From Limnomonas spitsbergensis (lineage: Eukaryota; Chlorophyta; Chlorophyceae; Chlamydomonadales): a DNA stretch of 64,000 bases. Every line of letters begins with the position of its first letter. Within the stretch, counting starts at the first letter, position 1. Below are positions 24,101 through 36,300 of this stretch, in pieces. The translations under genes and the position numbers were made by a program. The notes under the pieces were generated by a model that saw only the letters and a list, made by a program, of their open reading frames with translations, was not told the DNA's origin and did not search any database. The stretch covers positions 620,001 through 684,000 of the forward strand of contig JAYJMM010000070.1 of NCBI GenBank assembly GCA_037349105.1, in the 5' to 3' direction.

Positions 24101-27100
24101 TTCTGACCCTTTGCCCTTAACAATGAAGTGCAAGCGCACAAAACCTACCCTATTGTCTCCACCTTTGACACCGAGACCTTCACCCTGGATCCCACGTTCA
24201 CAACGCTGACCGGCCTGTCTCCATCTCTAACCTGAAGCCCTCTCTTATAAACTCAATATTGACAACACCCACCCACCTCTGCTCGCATCTGACCTTACGC
24301 CCTAGACCACAAACCACAAGATGGCACCACCCATTCACCCTTCCCACCTCCTGACCTTCCGCCATCTCCTATCAACCCCAGCTGTCACCACCCACCCACC
24401 CACCCGCCTGTAACGTTACTGACCTTTGGCCCTGGGCAGAAAAGACACAAGCTGATTAGCCCCCCCCTACCCAGGTCTGTGGGTTCAACACAGCCCACAC
24501 CCTTGCCCCCACCTGGCTCAGTGTCCTTACAGAACTTCTCCACATCACCACGGCAGGTGGCGGCCAGGATCACATCATTACGGTAATCGGATACCTGCGG
24601 CCACATGCGCGTGCAGGGTTTCAGTGGTTGGGGGGTCCCAGGCTTCTGGCACTGGGTCTTTGAACTCTGAACGTGAAGCCAAAAAGGTTAAGGAGGCAAG
24701 GTAAGCTGATGGCTGTGGATGAGGCAATCGGGGATAAGTGGCATCCCTGAGCTTCAGAGCAAATTATTTTGTGTTTCATATCACTGAGCAACTGAACCTT
24801 CATGCCTCATGAAGTGTGCGTGATAGGGCGGGCCGGTTGTTGCTTTGAGCGATGCAGAGTTTTCCTTCCTGCACAACTAGCGGAACATCTTTGTCGCCCC
24901 ATCCTTTCCTTCAGGGCGCACACAGATTCCGGTGTAACAGGCAAGACCTGTGACTTGCAGCTTTGCACACTCCCAGATATGAGATACAGCACTCCGTCAA
25001 GCTGTCCAGGGGTCCATTGGATTGGTGTGCAATCATGTCTGTGCTGCAGGACTGCACCTGCAACCATCCCCCCAAAACAAGCAGCGTGGCACATGGTGTT
25101 CATCACAGCCATGTTGTGTTATCCTGCTGGCCCACCTCCGTCATATTGCCATGTGCTCCAATCCCACATCCAATTGCATCTTCATGCGTAGGTGTGGGAT
25201 TAGGGCACATGGTACTTGACTTCTTAGGTGAAGCCTGGGGGAAGTCAGAATACAACCTGAACCCCACACCCTAAATCCCAGACCATCTCCATTCAACGTG
25301 AGCTGAACTCACTTCAAGAGCATCTAGGGGATAAGGGCATAAACCCTGAACCCAACATGCACCTCCATCGTCATGAAGTAGTTGACTTCTCGCAGGCAGG
25401 CCAAGGGGGCGTCAGCATAACCCCTTATACCTTCACCTAAATCCCCTTACCTCACCTCCATCTGCACCTTCATTTATATTTCCTCGCCGAAACAGGGTGA
25501 AGGGGAGGTAAGCTGACACACTGTAACCTGAACCCCACACTCCCATTCCATACCCTGAACGCACCTCCATCTTCATGAAATAGTTGACCTCACTCTGGCA
25601 GGCCTCAGCCTTGATGTCATCACGGTTGTCAGTCAAGCAGCGCAGGACGGTTCCGGAGCACACCTGGCAGGTGGGGGAAGGATGCGGGCGGTTGGAGCTA
25701 TCAGCTCGGCGGGTTTGCGCAGAGTTTACCATGGTCGAAAGCAGTCGTCGCTACTTAGGCAGGCTAAGGCTGAGCTGTTTAAATGCCGATACAACCCCAA
25801 TCAACAGCCCTTTTAAACCAGTAGGATGACACGTGCATCTTCAAGTATACCAGCGGACTGTATTCCATAAACATATCACGAGAGGCAGGATCGGGATGGG
25901 CCAAGTGAATCATATTCTTCATATGGCCCTAATCAACCGCCCTCGATAACATGCAGGTTACACGAGCATATTGCAGTTTGCGTGCAAACGGTAATACAGT
26001 ACACAAACAAATGGCTGTAAATGTGCCGGCTACAAAGCAGTACACGTGCATCTCGCAAGAGGCAGGGTAGGGATGGTAGTGTGAATGTCCATATGGCCCG
26101 ACACAACGGCCTCGAAGACATGCAGGATCACTCACAGAGACTGCAGTACCTGTGCAGACTGCAGTACCTGTGCAGACTGCAGAACGTGTGCATGCTGCAG
26201 TACATGTGCAGACTGCAGTAAATTTGCAGACTGCTGTCTGTGTCCCCTAACCTCATACCCTCCTCTGCCCCTGCTCAGCAGAACGAGCACCGCGTTACTA
26301 TGATGCTGTGTTCCCCTTCCCTCCTTCCCCCATATTCTCACCTGTCCATGTTTAGAGGAGTAGGCCCTAGGCATCCCTGTTGCTGCCCCCATTTCCCTCC
26401 CCCCGTATTTGTACCTGCCCCTGTTCTGCCGAGCAGGCCCTGCTGCAAAGCGTGTCGATGTCCTGCTTGCACGACTTGGACAGGCGGTAGTTGAGGCGGT
26501 AGTCAGAGGCAGCCTCCACCTCGTAGGTTCGCACCTGAGGGGGAAGAGGAGAGAGAGAAGGGGAGGGGGGGGGAGGGGGAGGGAGGGGGGGGGAGGGGGG
26601 GAGGGGGGGGGAGGGGGGGGGAACTTGGAAGCAAAGGAGTCAGGATATATGAGAAAGGGAGATTTGGGAGCAGTGGGGAGCGAAAGGTGAAAAGCGAAGG
26701 GCAGCCTGGAGGGGCGGGCAGGTATAGTACCAAGGAGTTTGAGTAGAGATGAAGGGCAGGGGGGAGCATGCAGGCAGAGGAGCAGGGTAGAAGAGGCCCA
26801 TGGCAGGGAGGGGGGCTAAAAGGCAAATAGGTAGAGGTGAGGTATGGAGTCAGGGAAATTGAAGATGACGAGGATCCGGGGGGTGGAAGGAAAGGGGGTC
26901 GAGCGGAGAATTCGGGAGCAGGTAGGTTGGGGAGCAGGGAGGTTGAGGCCGGGAAACATGCTATACTGTATACAGGGTCTTAAAAGACGGGTTGTGGGAG
27001 AGGAGGGCAAGAAGAAAGGGGGCAAGACCGATTAAGGGGTCTGGCTGTGGAGTAGGGAGTGGCAACAGGGCAGGGGGGTGAGATGGGGAAAAGGGTTGGC

Positions 27101-30100
27101 CCATTCCACTGTGCGTTTGGAGAGGATCCTCACTCTCACCTTCTCCTTGCACTCCTTGCCAAAGTCCTTCTGGTACTTGTTCTCTTGGAGGCACCTGTAC
27201 AGGTGTCAAATGAATGAGGGCTTTAAGGGAGGGGTGAACAAGGGTATGGTGCAGAGGGGGTTGTGAAGGTCAAGTGGGGCATCACCGGGTTGTAAATGGA
27301 GGCATCAGGGTTATATATAGGGGCATACATAGAGGCATCGAGACATAAAGAGGTTGCTGGATATCAGCCAGTGTATACAGCTGACGGGGGTCATGAATCA
27401 GGGTGGAATGGAGGAGAAGAAACAATAGAGATTAGGGTCCACCACCGGGTACTCCAATACAGACACTGGCCCACGAAACGGATGCCTATTTCCACACGTT
27501 GGTTACACCTGACGATCCTGTCTCATACTTACGCCCCAACCCTGATCACACTGGACCATTGGTCATACCTGATGTCAAGTCTCACACTCCTGCCCCAACA
27601 CTCATCACACCTGATGACACAGTATCACACACATGCTCCAAAGCTGATCACACTTGTCACACCTGACAACGTTCCTCACACACATGCATTAACCCTGATC
27701 ACCCTGGTTGCACATTATGGCTGTCTTGCACTCATGCATCAGCTCACATCACACTGGTCACACCGTCACACCTGATGACCCTGTCTCACACTCCAGCCAC
27801 AATCACACTGGTCACACCTGATAACTCTGGCTTCGCCCTTGGGGATGTCTTTGCAGTACATCTTTACTTCATTGTCGCAGGACTGCAGTACATGGCAGGT
27901 GGGCAGTACGTCAGCTAGCAGGTGTGTGGCGGGGGGGTAAGGCCTGCCACTGGATCACTGTATCACACAAACAGTTGATAAGACATGCCCTTCCTTGGAG
28001 TTTTGGTCCAATGATAAGGTTCAAGGTTCAGTTCGTCCCTGCTGCCTGGTGCAACCAGGTGTGTGTCCTTTCTTAAAATCTTCGCAGGGGGGCCTCCATA
28101 GGGACTAGTGCTTGTTTGTTGCATATTGAAGAGTAAGGAGGGGATCTTTTTGATGAAGTTGGCATTTCCCGGGAATTTGCACTGCTTTTGCTGACAAGCT
28201 GTCAAGCATGCTTGCAAACTAAAATCCTTCCAGGGCACACTATTTTGAAGTGCAAGCTTGCTCGATAATGTTGTACGTGGGAGGACGTCGTAATAGCTCG
28301 TGACACCCTTCACGCCTTTGCCATGCACCCTGGGCACTGATATTCCAAATTCGCGAGAATCCCGGATTTATAAGCTACCGACTATGGGGTGTCAAGCACC
28401 TGGCACACTGAATACCTAAATTCAACATGTTATTGCAAACAAGAAATAACATGCCAGCACATGCCTGCGCATCATCGCCACCAAGCGCTTGTGGTGCTGG
28501 CAGTCCAGATCTAAGATCTGGCAACAATGTGCTGTGCGCAGCCACGTGTCTACGTACTCACACCCGGCGTAGCCACACACCTGGCAATCATCCCCACCTC
28601 ATTCATTGCATGCATAATATCATCAGTGTTTGCCCTCACCTGTCGCATGGGGTACTGGAAGTCCAATGCACCCATGCATGGTATGCACCCATGCACCGCA
28701 TGCATGGTATTATCAGTGTTTGCCCTCACCTGTCGCATGGGGCACTGGAAGTCCAATGCACCCATGCACCGCATGCATGGTATTATCAGTGTTTGCCCTC
28801 ACCTGTCGCATGGGGTACTGGAAGTCCAATGCACCCATGCATGGTAAGCACCCATGCACCGCATGCATGGCATCATCAGTGTTTGCCCTCACCTGTCGCA
28901 TGGGGTACTGGAAGTCCAATGCACCCATGCATGGTATGCACCCATGCACCGCATGCATGGTATTATCAGTGTTTGCCCTCACCTGTCGCATGGGGTACTG
29001 GAAGTCCAGGTTCTGAGAGAAGCGGACCTCCTCGTCAAACAGAACGGCCCTGCACGTGGAGCTCAGCTTATTGCGCTGGTCAGTGAGGCAGCGGATCACG
29101 CGAGCTGATCCCTGAGAGGGGTGGGGCAGGGTTACAGTACAGGAGTTACAAAACAGGGGTCTGCACAGGCATTGCGGTACAGGGGTTGTAGTATGGAATT
29201 CACAGCGAAATGGTAGCGGTTTGGGGTTGAAAAATAGGTTAAACAGCACAGGTGGCTGTGGTAAAGAGATCAAAGTTGAAAGACATGTCACACTGATCGC
29301 AAGGGCTCATTTTCCCCAAGCCTATTAACAAGACATTGCAACATAATTTGCATGTCCCCTCTTCACACACCCTGCCCCCTACCCCTCCTCTCCCCCCTCC
29401 TCCCTTTCCTCCTGTACCCCGGGAGGGACACTGGTGGGACAGGGGCGATGCACTTGACCCTATCAGTGCTGAACTTGACAGAATAGGGTCAGAACTTCAC
29501 CCGTTCATCGTAGCAAACATCAAAGCCTGCATGGGCCCCATTTATCCAGGTACCCCCATCTCCCATCTCCCCTCCCCCTCCCCCCTCCCCGACTGTGGCC
29601 TTCCAGGTGGGACACTACCACAGAGCTTTATCCTATCGTCATTGCAGGTGCCTTCAGTCAATAACCCGCATGGCCCTCCCTTGCCCCATGCACTCCTGGT
29701 CCCATACAACACATGCCCCATGCAACCCTGCCGCCCACTACCCTGATCTCCCATGCATGCCCCCCTCCCCCCTACCACCCAGCCTGACACTCACCGGTGG
29801 GACACTGCCGCAGAACTTGAGCCTGTCGTCATAGCATGCGTCAGCCAATGGGGCGTCGAATCGGATGTCCTCAGCCGCCAGCTCCTGGTACTTACGGACC
29901 TGTGGCAAACAACCGGGAGACAATGTGAGGCAAACAGCCAGGAGACCATAGGTGCATGCATGAAGCAAACAGCGGAGGGGTAGCGGGGCAACCTGGGATG
30001 CAGGCGGGCTAAAGGCCGGAATGCAGCGGGGCTATCAGGTAGGCAGGCAAACAAGCAGAGGTCAGCAGGACCATGAATAACTCAAACAGGGGAGAGATAA

Positions 30101-30274
30101 CAAGGGAACCAGGCAGGCAGGCAGGCCAATACGTGATGGGGGGGCAGCTGGGTAACCAGGCAGGAAGGTGAACCAAAGGGCAGGGAAGCAGCAGGTTATC
30201 AGGCAAGCAGAAAACCAGCAGAGAACAGCAAAAACATGCATGGGTCAAACAATGCAGTGACGCCAAGGGAACTA

Positions 30275-30308
<34 letters not shown>

Positions 30309-33300
30309 CCAGTCAGCAGAAAGGTAGCAGGTTAACCAGCCAGAGAGCAATCATGAGGGTGATGGTATTTGTATGTTTACCGGCAGGCAGTTGGGCGAAA
30401 CAGAAGGTGGGCAGTCAGACAGGCAGGTAGACGGTAGGTACGCAGCGTTCAACATCCCCTCCCCCCCACAAATACAAGTACAATAGCCTACCGTTACTCT
30501 GTTCTGTTGTTTCTGCTGCCATATTTTCCGGCATCAACCTATCTGTTCCTGTTACCCCCTGCTCCCAGCCACCATCTCATGCATCTCTGTCGCTATCTCC
30601 CCTCTCTCTACTCCCCTGATGGCCGAATCCCGACCTACCTCCCCCTCTTCCCTCCCTACCCCGCTCCCTAGCCCCCCTCCCTTCCTGACCCCCTGATCCA
30701 TCTCCCATCCCTCTCTTCCCACCCCCAAACCTTCCATGCACCCCTCTCCCCTCCCCCTCCCCTCCCTTCCTCCCTCCACCCCTACCTGTTGCTTGCATTT
30801 GTCATCTTTGATTTCAGACAGGTAGTCCTGGAGGCAGCTGATGATGCTTGTCCCCTCCCCATCCATACCGGCCTCGTCCTGCACAGCAACAGATATTGGT
30901 CAGCGCAAACACAAGTTAAGCCACGACGCTTCCACGTTTGGTCCGCTCCAACAACGGAACACGCACCTCACACTCCCTGGCTTTTAAAGACCTGAATCGC
31001 ACAGGCCAGAGGTCCAGCTTCAAGTCCTGCTCTTGCCCCTCTACAATTGTCTCCCACTGCTCCTCCCCACCTCCCCTCCTCCCTCCCACTACTCACCCCA
31101 TAAAAGGCACATGTCTCGTAGATGTCGTTCTCACAGGCCGTCCGCAGCCTGAAGTCCAGCTTGAAGTCACGCACCCGGCGCTCAATCACTCCGTTAATCT
31201 CATCCTTGCACTCCTGGCTGAACCCGGCCTGGTTGCGGTTCAGCTCCAGACAGTCCTTGACCTGAGGTGAGGGTTCAGGGTTCAGGTTAGCTTCATGCAG
31301 TCCTTGACCTGAGTTCAGGGTTTAGGGTTTAGGTTAGGGGTTTTATTTTTCAGTAACCCTCTGTACTGCCTTGACTCTCCTCCTCTCTATTCTTGCTAAA
31401 CTTGCTCGCACCAGCCAGCTCTGCCTTTCGCACCTGCACACGCTCTCCTCCCCCTCGCAGCAGCAGCAACAGCAGTCCCCTTCTCCCCAGCATCAGCCTC
31501 TCCCACCCGTTCCTGAACATCCTGTCCCCCAGCATCCCTCCCCCACCTCACCATAGAATTCCCAGGCAGCGCCTCGCCGCAGAACTTCTTCTTGTCAACC
31601 AAGCACTTTGTAAACAGTCGCACCTAGTTGGAGAGAAAGGTGAGGGATCAGTGAAAGAGGTGATCACGGAGGCGGTGAGGAACATCATCAGTCATGACTC
31701 AATAGCAGCAGCAGGCCACCAACAGCAGCGCTTACAAAGTGGTGGGGGGACAATACCAGCCAGCAAGGCAGCTGCAAACAGGCCGATGAGCCACACATAT
31801 GAGGGCTTGTGGAAACGCAGGGTGGCGGGAACGGGGAGCAGAAGGGCAGAAATGCAAAGACGGTGAACCGTTAAGCTGAAATGCAAGTCAACACATAGGG
31901 GGGGAGGGCTGGGGAAGGTGGCCTCAGCCTTAGGCTGCGCTGTAATCTGAACTGATCACGCTGCAAGAGGGCCGATGGTCGCTTGCTTGCTTTCCCTTTA
32001 AGGCAGTCGTGTCCAGGTCGGGACCGAGGTCCGGGGATGTGGAGGGGCACCAGCCCAGAGGGTGATTTAAGGAAAAGCGACTGAAATGAGGGGGGGGATC
32101 TACTTTCAGAGGGAAATTGTAAAGGCGCGTCAGGGAAAAGCGCTTCAAGTTGGCACCGAGAGGGGCAGGGACTAGCAGCATTTTAGCGCGATTTAGTGAC
32201 ATTGCCAGACATTGTTCAGTGCTGAACTTCACCAATCCTTGCTGCAGGCGCAAAACGTGCCTCTCAGGATGAAAGCGGATTTTGTGGATAGCCTTGGTAC
32301 TAACCAATTGTGTTCAAGACCTAAATAATTGTTTGGTCCCGTGCTCCAATACAAAGTACTGACCAAAACAATCCCTAGCAGAGACCCTGGTAGTACCTCC
32401 AGGTAGACATCCTTTACGGGGATAGTCAGTTTGGAACCTACGGTTTGGCCAGCAAGAGCAGCTACCAGGTCAAGCCAGCCCTGACATAAGGCTTTCATCT
32501 TGCTCTATCCAGTTAGCCCCATCCCTAATAATGGGCTTTCAAAGAGCCTAATTCTCTGAAGTAGCCTCTGTTTTCCTGCTGTTCCAGGCTGGGAATCACA
32601 AGCCTGGAATTCCAGGATTTTGTTTCCAGCGTGAATTTTGGAGGTTTCAGAGTAGCCGGACCCGTATCGGTCCTACCTTGATGGCTGTGCGACCGGGATT
32701 GAATCATGCAATGTCATTGCTGACTTCCATACCCAGCCAGGATTATAATGAACCCCTCAACCTTGAGCGCACCGAGAGGCGTATGTCGTCTGCATCCTCT
32801 GTCTCCTGACGGAAAAGTTGTTCCTCACAGAGCCAGGTGAGCTGGAGGCGCTTGTCTCTCTGAGAATTCAGGCGCAAAGAGGGAGGGAGGGAGGGGTAGG
32901 TGCAAGGGCAGGGGCGCACAGGAGGAAGGAAGGTTGGGAGCAGGGGAAGGAGGTAAGAGGGGAGGTGGAGGGGGGAGGAAAGGGGGGGAAAGGGAAGGGG
33001 AGAGGAGAAGGGTGCAGGGGAAAAGGGGCAGCAGAGAGGGAAGGGGGGCAGGAGGCAGAGGGGAGGGGTGACGCAGGGGTGTAGTGGGGGCATCAGAAGA
33101 TGTGGGGGAGCAGGGTGCAGAGGCGTGATTTCCCCTTATGTTTTAAGGTGCGCCTGACCAACAAGCGAAGCCGTGCATTTTCGTTGTTTAAGGTAACCCA
33201 CTTTCACGGGTAAGGGCGCAGATACGGCGGTGGTAGATTTAGCAAGGCTCCACTACCACGCACCAGGCAAAGGAGCAACTGTTAGCATGGGCCCCATCCC

Positions 33301-36300
33301 CCTGCTGCCCCGTAACCCCTTTTGATTACCTGGCAGAGGGACAGCTAGTCGGCAGTCCCCTGAGGGCCTTCACCAGGCAGGATACCACCTCACAGCTGCC
33401 TTCATGAACCCTGCTCCCTGCTGCCCCACACCCCTTTCTCACACACCAGGCAGGCCTGCACACGCCCGCCGCCATTCTTCACGTCCCCACACAGCTTGAT
33501 TGAGTCATCTTTGCACGCATCATACAGCTGCGCATCAGCACGGAAGTCCTCTGCGGCATCCTCCTGCACCTTGAACAGCTGCTTGGCGCACGCGGGCGCA
33601 ACCGTGGACTTGACGTCCCTGTGGAGGGTTGAAGGTTTAGGGTTAAGGATCTAGGGTTCAAGATTCAGGATCTAGGGTTAAGATGGACCTCGACATAAGC
33701 TTCGCCTACAAGGCCTTCGGTTTGACATTCACGTGGGAAGGGGTAGCGTCAAGGGCAAAAAGTTGAGAGTTGGTGTTAGAAATACCCAGGTGAGGAAAAC
33801 GCAGGCGCGACGGTCGCCTCGATGTCCCTGTATGTGTGTATGGGGGGGGGGGTCAGGGCTCAGGGTTCAGAATCACTAGGCGCGGTGCTCTCGCATGCAT
33901 CATTTGTTTTAACATTCATTAGGGGGGGCGAGCCTCTGTTGTTGCTAAGGAGCAACATGTCCATATCTGAGTGACATACATGCCATATGCCCCTTCTTGA
34001 GTTATGCGCGAGCCATATCCAGTTATTGGTGAGACACATGCCAGGTCCTTCATCTGAATGAGCAGCGCATCACCGACATCCTTCCACACCCATTCCCACC
34101 TGAGACATGCAATAACTTGACCGGCCTTGTAGCCAAAGAACCAGGTGACGTTGCAGTTCTTCTCAGCATCCAGTTTGCACGCCTTGGCTGCGAAGCAAGA
34201 ACAGAAAGGGAACAAGGGGAGGGGGGGATCTTTAACTCTGAAGGTCCAAGCCCGCTTCAAGGGCCAGCATCACATATGTCCTGGTGATAGGTCTGTTTCC
34301 CCTGATCACATCCTGTCCAACTTAACAAAACAACCCTTTCCCTTGCTAATGGGCACCCATCCCTGGACATAGACCCAGTCCCAGTGACAGGTCAGCAAAC
34401 TCCAACAACTAACCGCATCCCTGCTGCATGAGCCGTGATCCCTCTGGGATCTCATGGCTGTAACACAATGCCATCGGCTTCCATTCATGAGATTCGGGTC
34501 AAGCACAGAGTTGAGCCTCAGTGGACAAGGCCTTCCTCTGCTGAGGAGCTTTCTGGCACCCTCCCATGGACCTTGTGTGGAAGATTGGACGCCTTCCCTC
34601 TGCAGAGCAACAGCACTGCCCTAACAGTTTAGTGCTTTACCTGTAACCCTAAACAGCACTGGGTTTGGGGCTAAGGGCTTAGCCCTTCACCCTAAACAGC
34701 ACTGGGTGGGTGCTAACATGATGATTTCAGACCACACTCTCACCGAGGGGCACGTTGGCGTTGATATTCAAGTTGCGCAGGATCTTGTACTGATAGGTGT
34801 CCTCGCGACAGGCGTCGCTGATGGTGGGCGCCGTGTCTGCCGGCCATGGGAAGGCAGGCAATGGTTAGCGGCGGCCGGTGAGGCGGCAGATCATGAATCG
34901 CACCGTCTCCTCTACGCAATTCACACCATTATGTAGCCTTATTCAAATGCTGCTTGCACCAGTATGCCAGTGTGATGGTTAGGCCGCGGTATACCGGGAA
35001 GCATGGTATACGGTAACAGGGGAAAGTCTAACCCGGCCTATGCGCATTGCTGCGCAACTGGACAGTGAGATCCAGTTTTGCAATATGTCTCACAACCTAA
35101 CGTTGCCATTTAATGTCATGCACAATATTGACATTATCTGATCAACGCCATGCATGTATGAGACATTGCAAGAGGGCGGTCAGATCCAGCTTTCTCAAAT
35201 CTAGCAGCGTCAGATCCAGCAGTGGCAGGCAGCAGGCCAGGGAAGCCACAAGTGACAAAGACAGGCCAAGATCAGGCAACATAAGCGGGGGAAATTGCTA
35301 AGCGGCACAAATTCAGAGGAGGACCCCAATGATGGGCGGGATCCCCCTGCCTCCCCTCTCAACTCCACAAGTTCTTGTTACATCGCAACCACGGCCTCCC
35401 ACGGGTCCTGGTTGCAGCTCCCCAGGTTGTTAGCCTTGTGAAACTGTCACAAGATACCGGAGCTGGCCGTCAGGGATCAGTCAACATCACCACCTGCTGG
35501 GGTTTCATTGTGAGAAGGGTCCCAGGCAGTGTGCCTCATGACACACTCTCTAGGGACACAGCTCCATCTGTTGGGCTTAAATCATGGACAAGGTCCCAGG
35601 TGTCTCGTTCACCATAACTTCTGCTCCAACAACCGCTTTATCATCGTGAACAGGATCCCAGCTGCTCCGCTCACCCGAACCTCCGCTCCATCAGTTGCAT
35701 TCTCATCATGAACAGGGTCCCAGCTGCCCAGCTCACCGTCAGTATTGACCTCGGACTCGGTGATCTGCTCACTGATACAGTCCGCCGCCTTGCCAAGCCC
35801 AGCGTCCACAGTGCTGCAGTATTTCTTCAGCTCCTCCATGCAGTTGCCTGCATGGTGGCACAGCACGTGCATTCAATGCATGTCCCTGTGCAGGACCAAT
35901 GAGACCATGCCAGCAGAGTTCTGTCCAAGATTACCGCTACGTCTAAGAAATGTCCATTGTAAAGTGAAACGCAAATTAAAAACACTGGTTTATGAAAGAT
36001 TGAGTTACCGTGCTAAGATGTTGAGTGATCGGAAACTTCTACAGCAAACATTAACCAGGTTTGTCTCAACTGACACCAGACCATCCTTGGCAAGCTGCAG
36101 GGAAAACACCACTGGGACCATAGGGGGAAAAACTTGGCTGGGTCCAAGCAGCAAGGCATGCTGCACCAGGCCCCCATAGCTGTAGGAGGTTAACTAGCTA
36201 AATTGTAGCTTAAGCACCCTACAGAGCGGCCTACGCATTTTCCATAAGATAGATGTTTCTGCCGGCAGAGGCGTAGGAGATGACAGGCGCTGCTAGGCAA

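Noticed and set aside
26409..26826. Opposed long frames rich in Gly or Pro
   Set aside because: They result from the G-rich low-complexity tract in a GLG1-like intron; the overlapping true exon is 26415-26534 in another frame.
28427..29086. 219-codon plus-strand frame with HAPHAWYYQCLPSPVAW-type repeats
   Set aside because: It is the antisense of the exon-11 donor array and exon 11 itself.
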